This document shows, in pieces, positions 1 through 8,219 of a DNA stretch of 28,180 nucleotides. Each line of letters opens with the position of its first letter. The stretch's first letter is position 1. The position numbers and the translations under genes are program-made. The DNA is from Bacillota bacterium (GTDB taxonomy: Bacteria; Bacillota; Clostridia; Acetivibrionales; DSM-1351). Below the pieces are notes generated by a model that was given only the letters and a program-made list of their open reading frames with translations, was not told where the DNA came from and searched no databases. The DNA is taken from contig JAEWZA010000092.1 of assembly GCA_023395575.1 (NCBI GenBank), forward strand, positions 1 to 28,180, read 5' to 3'.

Positions 1-1
1 T

Positions 2-829
2 CAAAAGGTTTGTCATGGACAAATGAGCAGCTATTTCCCTATTCTACATAAGGATATTATATCTAGGGATTTGGAAAAAGCTGTATTAACTCCTGAAAAA
101 ATAGAGTGCGCTATTGATAGAATACTAGAAACTGATTTTTCTGTATTCTATAGAGAGATTTGGTACAAAAATGAATCTAAAGGAATTGAGAAAGAGCCAA
201 TTATGAAAGAAATTTTACCTGATATAATTCTTGTTCCAACCTTTGGTTCTCGTGGTTCCATGTGGCAGGAAATAACAGGCAGAGCTAGAAATACTCCTGG
301 AAGATTCATTTTGCCTGCTTTCACAGATGAAAATATTGATGTCCTTATGCTAAAACTTATCGGTACTTTCCGTTGGGAGCTTTGCCGTACAATGATGGGA
401 ATTTCGTGGAATGATATAACAGAGAAATCTTTAACCTCTGAATATACAGATTATATTCAATTCTACAAAAAGAACCATGACTTAACAGAGGATGCCAAAG
501 CTAAGATAAAGGTACAAATTCAGAAGAACAGAAATCTAATGAAGGATATTTTTACAAGCGACTATGATACTTGGATTAATTATGAGTCAAAAGGTATACT
601 AAGACTCAATAAAATAGTCAGATCTATTATGTTCCGCTATTGTCCTTTGCCAAAGGAAATGAGAAGTACACTTGCTAAGCAGCCTGCATTTACTGACTTG
701 GCAACACAACTAAACAACTCATGGGCTAAAACAGCAAAATCCTTAGCAGGCAAATACTCTAAAATGTTTAAAGATGATCCTGTTGATGCAGATTTAGAAG
801 CAAATCTTATTTATTATAGAGATATGTAA
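2..829 (+). CDS. Unrecognised protein, C-terminal part (5' end outside window)
   Basis: The reading frame is open from base 2, and the first Met (base 23) has no ribosome binding site before it, so this is almost certainly the C-terminal 275 or so residues of a longer protein. The visible part is soluble with no signal peptide or membrane segment. It is mixed alpha/beta at first (a hydrophobic strand ILVPTFGSRG, then a WQEITGRARNTPGRF segment), then largely helical and Lys/Asn rich. I do not recognise a family and see no catalytic signature. The stop is TAA at 827-829. The following 570 bases hold palindromic repeats and no gene, so it ends its transcription unit. Confidence 0.75.
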   Translation, partial: QKVCHGQMSSYFPILHKDIISRDLEKAVLTPEKIECAIDRILETDFSVFYREIWYKNESKGIEKEPIMKEILPDIILVPTFGSRGSMWQEITGRARNTPGRFILPAFTDENIDVLMLKLIGTFRWELCRTMMGISWNDITEKSLTSEYTDYIQFYKKNHDLTEDAKAKIKVQIQKNRNLMKDIFTSDYDTWINYESKGILRLNKIVRSIMFRYCPLPKEMRSTLAKQPAFTDLATQLNNSWAKTAKSLAGKYSKMFKDDPVDADLEANLIYYRDM

Positions 830-889
830 GTATGGATCGATAAATGGTTTGGGACATAATTATGACGCTTATAATATCTAGCTTATGAA

Positions 890-1237
890 AACATTGGAAG
901 TGCTGTATATTGTATTGTAAAGATTTTAAATATCAATGGTATTATTCAAATAGTACTCCCGTGCAGTATATATCTATGGCTCGCTCCCGAAATTGACGCT
1001 GAAATAATTGAGGTGAAGAACAAGCACTTCCGTCGACCGTATAACACTCGACATCCTGTCTTGATGTAATACTCACAGCTACATCCTATAGCTGTGTCGG
1101 CTACAATACTTGTTCTTCACCTACTATTTCTAGCATCAATTCCTAACTGATCTTCGCAATTAGATATATATTGCACTCGCGTACTATTTTTTGCAATAAG
1201 ACATCAATATGCAGTTAATTTTGTTTTACAACAGCCC
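890..1237. repeat. Large palindromic element A
   Basis: This is an imperfect inverted repeat of about 350 bp filling most of the 830-1400 gap. Arm 949-965 (AATAGTACTCCCGTGCA) pairs with 1172-1188, which contains ACTCGCGTAC. An inner perfect 13-bp stem joins GGTGAAGAACAAG (1012-1024) to CTTGTTCTTCACC (1109-1121). The centre holds an 8-bp hairpin, CACAGCTA (1074-1081) with TAGCTGTG (1089-1096), and a core (about 1030-1103) that aligns loosely with the cores of the elements at 4686 and 17551. The right end, GTTTTACAACAGCC (1223-1236), matches the reverse complement of 26848-26861 at 13 of 14 bases. No coding potential is seen. The exact ends are uncertain. Confidence 0.7.
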
Positions 1238-1254
1238 CGTTTTTACTTTGATTT

Positions 1255-1386
1255 GCATAAGCAAAGTCATCTAGCCGACCTACGTCCCCTTAACAATTTA
1301 AGAAGTATTCTCTAATAAAAATAGCTTATTTACTGAAATTCGCTCCTCCGTATTGGAGGTATACTTGCCAGACTTTGCTTTGCAGA
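1255..1386. repeat. Second intergenic palindrome beside ridA
   Basis: Bases 1255-1268 (GCATAAGCAAAGTC) pair with 1373-1385 (GACTTTGCTTTGC) across about 100 nt. Inside is a 5-bp hairpin with CCTCC at 1345-1349 and GGAGG at 1355-1359. It lies just downstream of the ridA stop on the minus strand and might end that transcript, although no clear T-run follows either stem. Confidence 0.45.
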
Positions 1387-1400
1387 GGCTCTAAACAAAA

Positions 1401-1781
1401 TTATACTACAGCAACACATTCAATCTCAATTAATACATCCTTTGGCAGTCTTGCTACCTCAACACATGATCTTGCTGGATAATTCTGAGTAAAATATTTC
1501 TTATACACTTCATTTATTACTGCAAAATCACCCATATTTTTAATGAATACTGTAGTTTTAACTACATTGTCGAGGCTCGCACCTGCACCAATTAAAACCT
1601 CTTTTAAATTCTGAAGTGCCTGTTCTGCTTGTTCTGCCACACCACCTGACACCACTTCTCCTGTTATAGGATTTATAGGTATAGCACCAGAGGTATAAAT
1701 AGTATTGCCAGCCTTTACAGCTTGTGAGTATGGGCCTATCGCAGCAGGCGCTTTGTCAGTTGAAATTGTCTCAAAATTCAT
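1401..1781 (-). CDS. ridA: RidA family enamine/imine deaminase
   Basis: This 126-residue protein has the full length and signature of the RidA (YjgF/YER057c/UK114) family. RidA proteins hydrolyse reactive 2-aminoacrylate and related enamine/imine intermediates released by PLP enzymes, acting as cytosolic homotrimers. Visible family features are the N-terminal APAAIGPYSQAV segment, the SGAIPINP strand, the substrate-carboxylate Arg in YPARSCVEVARLPKD (about residue 104) and the conserved acidic residues in VLIEIE near the C-terminus. An AAGGAG site precedes the ATG. It follows proA by 38 bp on the same strand and is probably cotranscribed. Whether it acts on a proline-pathway intermediate is inference from position only. 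Confidence 0.93.
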   Translation of the reverse strand: MNFETISTDKAPAAIGPYSQAVKAGNTIYTSGAIPINPITGEVVSGGVAEQAEQALQNLKEVLIGAGASLDNVVKTTVFIKNMGDFAVINEVYKKYFTQNYPARSCVEVARLPKDVLIEIECVAVV

Positions 1782-1819
1782 AAGCTTAATTCTCCTTATT
1801 AATGTAGTTGTTTACTTTC

Positions 1820-3112
1820 CTAGTCTATATTCTTATTCATTTCCATATGCTTAAAACTCTTTTTGTTTGTAGCATAATCATCAACTATATGGCCATTTCC
1901 TATTAGCTTGTACTTGTAGCTAGTTAAGCCATCAAGACCTACTGGGCCTCTTGCATGAAGCTTGCTAGTACTGATGCCTACTTCAGCTCCAAAGCCATAC
2001 TTGAAGCCATCACTGAATCTGGTAGAGGCATTCCAGAAGACATTACCTGAATCAACAAGATTCATAAACTTCAGCGCATTAGCTTTATTTGTGGTTATAA
2101 TAGAATCAGTATGTCCTGAGCCATAAGTATTTATGTGCTTAATAGCTTCATCTAAATCTGCTACAAGCTTAATTGAAATAGTATAATCCAAATATTCTGT
2201 TGCCCAGTCAACTTCACGAGCAGGTTTTGAATCTATTATCTTCTGAGTTCCCTCATCACCGAAAATCTCTACGCTTTTTTTGTCAAGTTCTGCTTTTAAG
2301 TCAGGAAGAAATTTCTTTGCAATAGCCTCATTTACTAATAAGGTCTCTGTCGCATTACACACAGCAACATACTGAGTTTTTGAGTCAACAGTAACCTTTA
2401 CAGCCATATCAAGGTCTGCTTCCCCGTCAACATAGACGTGGCATATGCCGTCTGCGTGACCCATAACAGGTATTCTGGAATTATCCATTATATACCTTAC
2501 AAACTCATTTGAACCTCTAGGAATAAGAAGGTCTATATACTCATCCATTTTAAGCATTTCATTGACATCATCTCTGCTCTCCAGAAGATTAATCCATCCC
2601 TTTGGAAGTTCTGCAGCCAATGTTGCCTCCTCGATAATATCAGTTAACACCCTGTTTGTCTCTTTAGCTTCCCTTCCACCTTTCAACAGCACGCTATTTC
2701 CGCTCTTCAGGCATAATGTAGATATTTGTACAAGTGCATCTGGCCTGGATTCAAAAATAATTCCAATAACACCAATTGGACATGTAACCTTGTATAGCTC
2801 AAGCCCATCATCAAGCATTGTTGAGAGCATTGTCTTTCCGACAGGGTCGTTAAGTCCTATTAAGCTTTTGATTCCCTCAACTATATCATTAATCTTTTTT
2901 TCGTCAAATTTGAGTCTCTTCAATAACGGAAAAGCAAGATTTTCATCCTCACTTCTTTTTAAGTCAACATTATTAGCTTCTATTATTCTATCCTTGTTTT
3001 CCAGCAATGCCATTGCAATTCTTGCTAAAGCATTATTCTTTGTTTCTGAATCTAGTGCTGCCATTTTAATTGCTGCATCACTGGCATTTATACATATTTG
3101 CTTTATATCCAT
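1820..3112 (-). CDS. proA: Gamma-glutamyl phosphate reductase
   Basis: ProA reduces gamma-glutamyl phosphate to glutamate-5-semialdehyde with NADPH, the second step of proline synthesis. The protein has 430 residues, normal for the family. The aldehyde-dehydrogenase-like fold is recognisable from GVIGIIFESRPDALVQ, LLKGGREAKETN and the catalytic Cys in YVAVCNATETLL (about residue 252), with RGPVGLDGLTSYKY near the end. I chose the ATG at 3112 because GGGAGGA sits 6 nt upstream; a GTG 21 nt earlier would place the ribosome site inside the gene. The partner kinase proB is not in the window. ridA follows closely. A weak promoter may lie in 3150-3215 on the minus strand, but no motif is convincing. 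Confidence 0.95.
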   Translation of the reverse strand: MDIKQICINASDAAIKMAALDSETKNNALARIAMALLENKDRIIEANNVDLKRSEDENLAFPLLKRLKFDEKKINDIVEGIKSLIGLNDPVGKTMLSTMLDDGLELYKVTCPIGVIGIIFESRPDALVQISTLCLKSGNSVLLKGGREAKETNRVLTDIIEEATLAAELPKGWINLLESRDDVNEMLKMDEYIDLLIPRGSNEFVRYIMDNSRIPVMGHADGICHVYVDGEADLDMAVKVTVDSKTQYVAVCNATETLLVNEAIAKKFLPDLKAELDKKSVEIFGDEGTQKIIDSKPAREVDWATEYLDYTISIKLVADLDEAIKHINTYGSGHTDSIITTNKANALKFMNLVDSGNVFWNASTRFSDGFKYGFGAEVGISTSKLHARGPVGLDGLTSYKYKLIGNGHIVDDYATNKKSFKHMEMNKNID

Positions 3113-3249
3113 GCTTAATCCTCCCAAGCCCACTTAAGGCGCATAATAATAGTAAAAATTTATAGTAAATTTGTATTTATCTCATCGTCCAAACTTGCTT
3201 TTATGTAATTTCCCTAACCTTATTGACTATTATAATATAATTCCAGAAT

Positions 3250-3558
3250 TTATCCAACAAGCAATTCGCATACATAAACTGCAATTATTGCACAAACAGC
3301 AACCTGTAACAGACCTTTTTCAAAATACGCCAAGATGACAGCCACAGCAAATCCTATAATTGCTGATGTTAAATGTCCCGTAGAAAACAATATATCCGGA
3401 AATATCATTGCACCCAATACTGCAAAAGGTACATAGCTCAAGAATGCTGTGAGAAAGCGAGACTGTATTTTATTTTTAAAAATAGCCATAGGCAATACTC
3501 TTGGAAAGTATGTCACAATAGCCATTAAAAGCACTGCTATTATTGTTTTAGTGGTCAT
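3250..3558 (-). CDS. azlD: AzlD-type branched-chain amino acid exporter small subunit
   Basis: This hydrophobic 102-residue protein has about four membrane segments (residues 1-18, 38-58, 62-80 and 84-101). It carries the AzlD hallmark TYFPRVLPMAIF near the N-terminus and a FLSYVPFAVLGAMIFP segment. AzlD works with AzlC as a two-part permease that exports branched-chain amino acids and analogues such as azaleucine. Its ATG overlaps the end of azlC by 11 bases, so the two are translationally coupled. A GGAGG site lies inside the azlC tail. Assignment rests on family motifs and the adjacent azlC. Confidence 0.92.
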   Translation of the reverse strand: MTTKTIIAVLLMAIVTYFPRVLPMAIFKNKIQSRFLTAFLSYVPFAVLGAMIFPDILFSTGHLTSAIIGFAVAVILAYFEKGLLQVAVCAIIAVYVCELLVG

Positions 3559-4297
3559 TCTCTACATCCTCCATCGGAAAAATTTTAGCACCTAAGGTAC
3601 ATGCAATCACTGTGGCAATAATTATTCTCCAGCCACCGGATATAAAAGAGAATATAGGTATCCACTTAATCAGAGAACTTATACAAATTGCACAGGCTGC
3701 AACTAAAAGAGCTGCTTTTGATTTCTTCGCCGCTGGTATAACTAACGCAATAAACATAGCATAAAGTGCGATTCCCATTGAATTTTGAAGAGTTTCAGGC
3801 AGAAAGGTACAAATAATTGCTCCTGATGCCGTACCCAACGCCCATCCCAAATAAGGTAAAATTTCAAGCCCCAGCATAAAAGAAAATGTAATGTCTTTTT
3901 CCTCCATAGCTGCTACAGTAAAGGTTTCATCTGTTATTCCGAAAGACATAATCCACCTTTTAGCATTTGATATGCCCTGCGCGATTTTCTGTGAAAGAGA
4001 TAGCGACATAAGCATGTATCTTATATTTATAACAAAAGTGGTCACAGTTATTTCAACATATCCAGCGCCAGCAATAATTAGGTTTGTCCCAGCAAATTGT
4101 CCTGCCGATGTTAAGTTTGTCATTGAAATAAGTATTACAATCCATACGGGAATTCCACCATTTACAGCCATTAGTCCAAAAGTAAAGGACACAGGAAAAT
4201 ATCCTAATGCAATAGGAATACTCTTTTTGATTCCATCTATAAAATCATACTTGCTTTGTTTTTTATCTGTCAGTATTTCTTTTTTAATTAATTCCAT
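3548..4297 (-). CDS. azlC: AzlC-type branched-chain amino acid exporter large subunit
   Basis: This 249-residue polytopic membrane protein has the AzlC features: an N-terminal GIKKSIPIALGYFPVSFTFG segment, an SAGQFAG motif in the second hydrophobic region, NIRYMLMSLSLS, and FGITDETFTVA. Six or so further hydrophobic stretches follow. AzlC/AzlD complexes export branched-chain amino acids. The start is preceded by GAGG at good spacing. The gene heads a two-gene operon with azlD. Its upstream region is nearly 1 kb without genes and holds several palindromes; no T-box signature was found there. A perfect 10-bp palindrome, AGTTTAAACT (4348-4357), lies about 50 nt upstream and could be an operator. 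Confidence 0.93.
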   Translation of the reverse strand: MELIKKEILTDKKQSKYDFIDGIKKSIPIALGYFPVSFTFGLMAVNGGIPVWIVILISMTNLTSAGQFAGTNLIIAGAGYVEITVTTFVINIRYMLMSLSLSQKIAQGISNAKRWIMSFGITDETFTVAAMEEKDITFSFMLGLEILPYLGWALGTASGAIICTFLPETLQNSMGIALYAMFIALVIPAAKKSKAALLVAACAICISSLIKWIPIFSFISGGWRIIIATVIACTLGAKIFPMEDVENDH

Positions 4298-4553
4298 TTC
4301 ACAATCCTCAATGACTTGTTATATATAATTTATTCTAGTGTAAAATCAGTTTAAACTAATTTGCATATTAAAAGTAGAATCACATTTTATATAGCCGCAT
4401 TTGGCCCCATTTGCAGCGATGGAACGGAGCTGGCAAAGGTTATTCAATGCTAATCTCCTACGCACCATCTCGGTATAAATTAAAGTGATACTTCATTGGA
4501 GAACTTCTTCTTTCAAGTTACCAATCCCTTCATATGCAGTCTACACAAATAGC

Positions 4554-4651
4554 AGCAATTACTAATATCGCTTTTGTATTTTTAATACAAAAAGTACTAT
4601 TTTATGCTGTTGAGAACAACAAATAGTATTATAGCATATACTGTAATTGCT
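4554..4651. repeat. Three-way-junction-like inverted repeat upstream of azlC
   Basis: An outer stem AGCAATTAC (4554-4562) with GTAATTGCT (4643-4651) encloses two hairpins. One is TTTTGTATT (4572-4580) with AATACAAAA (4584-4592). The other is ACTATTT (4596-4602) with AAATAGT (4621-4627), which itself encloses GTTG/CAAC. On the minus strand an extended -10 sequence, TGCTATAAT (4636-4628), lies in its outer part, so an azlC transcript could start here with a leader of about 320 nt. The structure is seen in the sequence; the promoter is a guess. Confidence 0.5.
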
Positions 4652-4685
4652 TTTATGCAAAATATATTTTTTTTATTTAAAATAG

Positions 4686-4957
4686 TTCAACTTTCTCACC
4701 GCAAAAAATCTATCGGTGTTTAAGCTTATCAATGGCTTGTTGACGAAATAATTGCTTGAATTAGTAATGGTTTATCTTAAGTATTTTAGCCGTCGCACAC
4801 ATTCACCATCCATGGTTCATAGTGTGCTAAAACCGACGTCGTGTCGGTTTTTCGGCAAAAATACTTGCGACTCACCAACTAATTCATGCAATTTTTTCTA
4901 ATCCAACTATCCATTGATAAGTTTAACACCTAAGATTTTTCAACTGGGAAAGTTGAA
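4686..4957. repeat. Large palindromic element D with CTCAACTTTC-type ends
   Basis: This 272-bp element is bounded by TTCAACTTTC (4686-4695) and its exact complement GAAAGTTGAA (4948-4957). The outer arms pair imperfectly over nearly 50 bp, including CTTATCAATGG near 4730 with CCATTGATAAG. Inner arms (about 4744-4790 and 4852-4905) also pair. The centre (4789-4856) is a core of about 68 nt; its reverse complement aligns with the core of the element at 17551. It contains a 6-bp hairpin ACCGAC/GTCGGT (4832-4848). No ORF is present. The shape resembles a MITE or a large structured RNA. Confidence 0.75.
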
Positions 4958-5000
4958 TAAAAAAATGTATTAACTTCCACAATTATCGCAAAATACTAAA

Positions 5001-5037
5001 AAGATTCTGATTATCAAGTTATGATATTCAGAATCTT
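5001..5037 (-). terminator. Hairpin, probable terminator of the AIM24-family gene
   Basis: A stem of 15 bp with one mismatch (AAGATTCTGA at 5001-5010 with TCAGAATCTT at 5028-5037, extended inside by TATCA/TGATA) has a 5-nt loop. Read on the minus strand it is followed by TTTTTAGTATTTTG. It lies about 240 nt past the stop of the gene ending at 5280, with repeat element B in between. Confidence 0.6.
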
Positions 5038-5050
5038 CTTATTATTCTCA

Positions 5051-5247
5051 AGTATCCCATTTATATAAGTTATACTCGCGTACCAGTATAAGTAAAAAGT
5101 AGTTCACCTGCTAACTCAGTTAAAATAGGTTAGCACAACTAGATAAATTAATGCGTTGTGCTAATTATTTTATAGACCTCGCAGGTAATATAAATTACTG
5201 GCTTACTGGCACTTCCCTTCCGTACTAACTTATCTAAATGGGCTACT
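5051..5247. repeat. Large palindromic element B (arms permuted relative to element C)
   Basis: The left arm starts AGTATCCCATTT (5051-5062) and the right arm ends AAATGGGCTACT (up to 5247). At the centre TTAGCACAAC (5130-5139) pairs perfectly with GTTGTGCTAA (5155-5164). ACTCGCGTAC is at 5074-5083. Its left arm matches the reverse complement of the left arm of the element at 17551-17891, and its right arm matches the reverse complement of that element's right arm. The outer ends here correspond to the inner ends there, and no central core is present. A tail at 5248-5270 (CCCAAGATATTTGTAGAATT) also matches element C. Confidence 0.72.
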
Positions 5248-5279
5248 CCCAAGATATTTGTAGAATTAGTAAATGTATA

Positions 5280-6050
5280 TTAATATTTATTGTCTCCTCC
5301 AAACAAACCTCCAAGTATTCCTCCACCTATTCCTGCAATACCTGATTGCTGTTCACGGTGTACACTGCTTGCGGAAGTCAGCCTGTCTGCAAGTCTTGAA
5401 AGGGGTAAGCTCTGAAGATAAACTGTTCCAGGACCTGTCAACTTTGCAAGGAATACACCCTCTCCGCCAAACAATGCATTTTTGAAGCCTCCTACAAACT
5501 GAATATCATAATCCACTGTCGGTGAGAAGGCAACCAAACAGCCTGTATCAACCTTCAAGGTCTGACCTGGCATAAGGTCCTTTCGAATAATGGTTCCTCC
5601 AGCATGAATAAATGCCATTCCATCACCAACTAATCTTTGCAGGATAAATCCTTCTCCACCAAAGAAGCCTGCTCCGAGCTTTCTTGTAAAAGCAATTTCA
5701 ACATCCACTCCATTTGCACAACACAGGAAAGCATCCTTTTGACACAAAAAGCTTCCCCCTACACTGGTCAAATCAATAGGAATTATCTTTCCAGGATACG
5801 GTGCAGAAAATGCCACATGCTCTTTCTGTGTACCAGCATTGTAAAAAGTAGTAATAAAGAAGCTTTCTCCTGTGAGCATTCTTTTCAAACCTTTAAACGC
5901 ACCACCCTGTGTTGATGTTTGCATCATTACATTGTTGTCAGTGTACATCATTGCACCAGCTTCTGCCCTAACACCCTCAGAAGGATCCAATTCAATCTCG
6001 ACAATCTGCATATCATCCCCGATGATTTTGTAATCAATTACGTCTCCCAT
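5280..6050 (-). CDS. AIM24/TIGR00266 family protein
   Basis: This 256-residue protein matches the TIGR00266/AIM24 family by its repeated Gly-rich beta segments: VRAEAGAMMYTDNNVMMQT near the N-terminus, GGAFKGLKRMLTGESFFIT, FFGGEGFILQRLVGDGMAFIHAGG, and VGGFKNALFGGEGVFLAKLTGPG. The family forms double-psi or jelly-roll-like beta barrels, and its role in bacteria is not known. The C-terminal 35 residues are Gly rich (GIAGIGGGILGGLFGG) and probably flexible. AGGAGG sits 6 nt before the ATG. A short palindrome, CCCTATTAGGG (6065-6075), lies just upstream of the ribosome site and may be an operator or leader hairpin. Family assignment is confident; function is not. Confidence 0.9.
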   Translation of the reverse strand: MGDVIDYKIIGDDMQIVEIELDPSEGVRAEAGAMMYTDNNVMMQTSTQGGAFKGLKRMLTGESFFITTFYNAGTQKEHVAFSAPYPGKIIPIDLTSVGGSFLCQKDAFLCCANGVDVEIAFTRKLGAGFFGGEGFILQRLVGDGMAFIHAGGTIIRKDLMPGQTLKVDTGCLVAFSPTVDYDIQFVGGFKNALFGGEGVFLAKLTGPGTVYLQSLPLSRLADRLTSASSVHREQQSGIAGIGGGILGGLFGGDNKY

Positions 6051-6064
6051 ATTAACCTCCTATG

Positions 6065-6124
6065 CCCTATTAGGGTATATAAATTTGATATAGCTTTTAG
6101 TGGAAAACCTCTGCTTCGCAGAGG
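6065..6124 (-). promoter_or_regulatory. Two small hairpins upstream of the AIM24-family gene
   Basis: CCCTA/TAGGG (6065-6075) lies about 8 nt before the ribosome binding site. CCTCTGC-TTC-GCAGAGG (6108-6124) is a perfect 7-bp stem about 60 nt before the start, followed on the minus strand by TTTT. The second could be a terminator or attenuator for read-through from the lipoprotein gene. The rest of the gap (6125-6322) is AT rich with nothing I can name. Confidence 0.4.
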
Positions 6125-6322
6125 AACAAATTTTTATTTAAAGTACAACGACTCAAATTTGTTTCATGTAATCATATTCTACTGGCATAATTAACCAAAT
6201 ATACTTAATACCATATACTACGATAAAAATTAATAATTGTCTGTATATGTTAATATTTTACATAATGATAAACTTATTGTTAAGCCCCTAATGATAAATA
6301 TATAGAAAAACTTGCTACCGAT

Positions 6323-6757
6323 TTAGAAAGTTTTTTGTATTATTCTTTCTTCTGTTATCTTGACCTCCTTAACAAAAGGTTGCAAATTTAATATATCCTG
6401 TTTTTCTAATCCTTTTGTGTTAAAAACTATTTCCCCTGATAAATTTAAAATTCCACTTTTTTCAATTATCTTATTTACCTCTAAAGTAACATCTTTGTCT
6501 ATAACTAAACTTAAAAATTTTTCGGAGAGTATTGGCGTCACAGAGTGTAGACTTATGTTCTCATCATCATTATTAGTTAGTGTTATGGTATACTTAAAAC
6601 TTTGAATTTCATTATTATCAGAATTTTTTTCATAGGCTCCAAGACTTGTAGTTATGCCAGAAATACTTAAACCACTATTCTTTTCAATATGCTTTGACTC
6701 ACAGGATGATACTAGTAGTAATACTGATAATAGTAACAATACGTAAATTTTTTTCAT
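6323..6757 (-). CDS. Small secreted lipoprotein of unknown function
   Basis: This 144-residue protein starts MKKIYVLLLLSVLLLVSSC, a classical lipoprotein signal peptide with lipobox LVSSC, so the mature protein begins at Cys19 and is anchored to the outer face of the membrane. The mature part is short and beta-rich (FKYTITLTNNDDENISLHSVT), like an immunoglobulin-like or accessory domain of 125 residues. I recognise no family. GAGGAG precedes the ATG at suitable spacing. It is alone between the AIM24-family gene and pdxA, all on the minus strand, with gaps of 272 and 172 bp, so operon membership is doubtful. Confidence 0.8.
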   Translation of the reverse strand: MKKIYVLLLLSVLLLVSSCESKHIEKNSGLSISGITTSLGAYEKNSDNNEIQSFKYTITLTNNDDENISLHSVTPILSEKFLSLVIDKDVTLEVNKIIEKSGILNLSGEIVFNTKGLEKQDILNLQPFVKEVKITEERIIQKTF

Positions 6758-6929
6758 TTATAAACTTCTCCTCTTAAAATAATAATATTAAAATAAAAAA
6801 ATTATACTAACACTATTTGTACCAATAATTAATTTATATTTAACCATTAACTCCCCAGTTCCTTGTTCATCAATCTGTGTTAATTATCATCCAGAGCCTC
6901 CATAAAATAAAAACTTGCCATTCATTGCT

Positions 6930-7943
6930 TTATATGTCCTTTACCCATCTTGAATATGACTCAGAATATTTCCCTGCCAATAGAATTGCCTCTACCATAC
7001 TTACCTCACTAGCAATGCCATTTCCTGCTATGTCATAGGCCGTTCCATGATCTACTGATGTCCTCAAAAACGGCAGTCCTAGCGTAATAGCAATTGTTCT
7101 TTCAAAATCCAGCGTTTTTGTAGCAATATGTCCTTGATCATGATAGAGAGAAAGCACAGAATTATACCTTCCCATTAATGCCAAATGAAACACTGAGTCA
7201 GCACCTATTGGTCCCTCTACATCATACCCCTGCTCCTTGGCAGCTAATACAGCAGGCTTAATAAACTCATCATCCTCTGTTCCAAACAAACCATTATCTC
7301 CGCTATGAGGATTGAGTCCTGCCACAGCCATTGTGCCCTCATCAACTCCAAGACTTCTTAAGGCTTCAGTGCACCTGTCTATGTAGTCAAGCATTCTTTC
7401 CACAGTCACCATTTCACATGCTTTTTTTAATGATACATGTCGAGTAAGAAAAAACACCCTCATTCCTCTTACCTCAAACATTGTCAGAGGATCCTTTGTA
7501 TTTGTAAGTCCTGCAAGTATTTCGGTATGCCCAATAAAGTCAACATCAGCTGCCTTTAATGCAGGCTTGTTTATTGGTGTAGTTGCAATAGACGTTATTT
7601 CATTAGAGAGCGCCAATTCAACACTTTTTTTAATATATTCATAGGCAGCACGTCCATTTTGTGCCTGAACAGTACCATATTCAAATTGTGCAATATCAAT
7701 GTTTTTTAAATCAATAATGTTTATTGTACTTTTGTTGTAATTTCCTGCTTTAGCAGATGTAATTATGTTTATTTTTGCATCTACATTACATATTTGAGCA
7801 GCTTTTTTTATTATGTCGGCATCGCCAATCACAAGTGGACTACATGTCTTATATATCTTTTCGTCTCTTAATGCCTTTACAATTATTTCAGGGCCGATAC
7901 CTGCCGGATCTCCCATAGGTATTCCAATAATAGGTTTTGTCAT
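6930..7943 (-). CDS. pdxA: PdxA-family 4-phosphothreonine dehydrogenase
   Basis: This 337-residue protein belongs to the PdxA family of metal-dependent, NAD-linked dehydrogenase/decarboxylases. Seen are GIPMGDPAGIGPEIIVKAL at the N-terminus, DFIGHTEILAGLT with a metal-ligand His, GLNPHSGDNGLFGTEDDEF, and SLYHDQGHIATKTLDF followed by RTSVDHGTAYDIAG. Classical PdxA makes the precursor of pyridoxal phosphate with PdxJ. Many anaerobes instead carry PdxA2-type relatives acting on phosphorylated threonate or erythronate. No pdxJ and no DUF1537 kinase gene is nearby to decide. The ATG at 7943 is chosen because GGAG lies 6 nt upstream; the ATG 12 nt earlier lacks a site. It is probably monocistronic. 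Confidence 0.9.
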   Translation of the reverse strand: MTKPIIGIPMGDPAGIGPEIIVKALRDEKIYKTCSPLVIGDADIIKKAAQICNVDAKINIITSAKAGNYNKSTINIIDLKNIDIAQFEYGTVQAQNGRAAYEYIKKSVELALSNEITSIATTPINKPALKAADVDFIGHTEILAGLTNTKDPLTMFEVRGMRVFFLTRHVSLKKACEMVTVERMLDYIDRCTEALRSLGVDEGTMAVAGLNPHSGDNGLFGTEDDEFIKPAVLAAKEQGYDVEGPIGADSVFHLALMGRYNSVLSLYHDQGHIATKTLDFERTIAITLGLPFLRTSVDHGTAYDIAGNGIASEVSMVEAILLAGKYSESYSRWVKDI

Positions 7944-8048
7944 ATATGTCTCCATTTCTTTAATAATAATAAGCTATATGTTTTTGAAATTTTACGAAAC
8001 TCTATATTTTTTATTATATCATTGATGTGCGGTTGTACCAAATTTGAA

Positions 8049-8135
8049 TACTGTGCTATGAGTATGGATTTTAATGCATAAAATTTTGTCATGCCGCATA
8101 CTAAAGCTTATTCTCAATATCACAGCACAAAAATT
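8049..8135. repeat. Imperfect palindrome between pdxA and the GntR operon
   Basis: CTGTGCTATGAG near 8050 pairs imperfectly with the segment ending in CACAGCAC near 8130, and an inner GTATG/CATAC pair flanks an AT-rich centre around TTTTAATGCATAAAATTTTG. It looks like another dispersed palindrome, but it has none of the shared motifs of the larger elements. Confidence 0.35.
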
Positions 8136-8219
8136 GCCATTAACAAGTAAGCAATTCAATTTTCCCAAGTTTAATTGGTTCAAACATATCAAATAAAAAG
8201 TTAATTAGTTTATTAAAAT

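Noticed and set aside
890..1237. CRISPR array or group II intron in the 830-1400 gap
   Set aside because: There are no regularly spaced direct repeats and no reverse transcriptase or domain V; the repeats are inverted.
1820..3112. proB nearby completing the proline pathway
   Set aside because: No glutamate 5-kinase gene is encoded in the window; the neighbours are ridA and azlD.
2562..3137. Long open frame antisense to proA
   Set aside because: It mirrors proA codons, has no ribosome site and gives a low-complexity Ser/Leu-rich product.
3891..4328. Open frame antisense to azlC
   Set aside because: It is a shadow of a clear azlC gene on the other strand, with no initiation signal or family resemblance.
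4298..4550. T-box leader for azlC
   Set aside because: No AGGGTGGNACCGCG-like sequence is present on the minus strand.
5637..6194. Two open frames antisense to and upstream of the AIM24-family gene
   Set aside because: The products are Cys/Ser/His-rich with no ribosome sites; the minus-strand gene explains the region.
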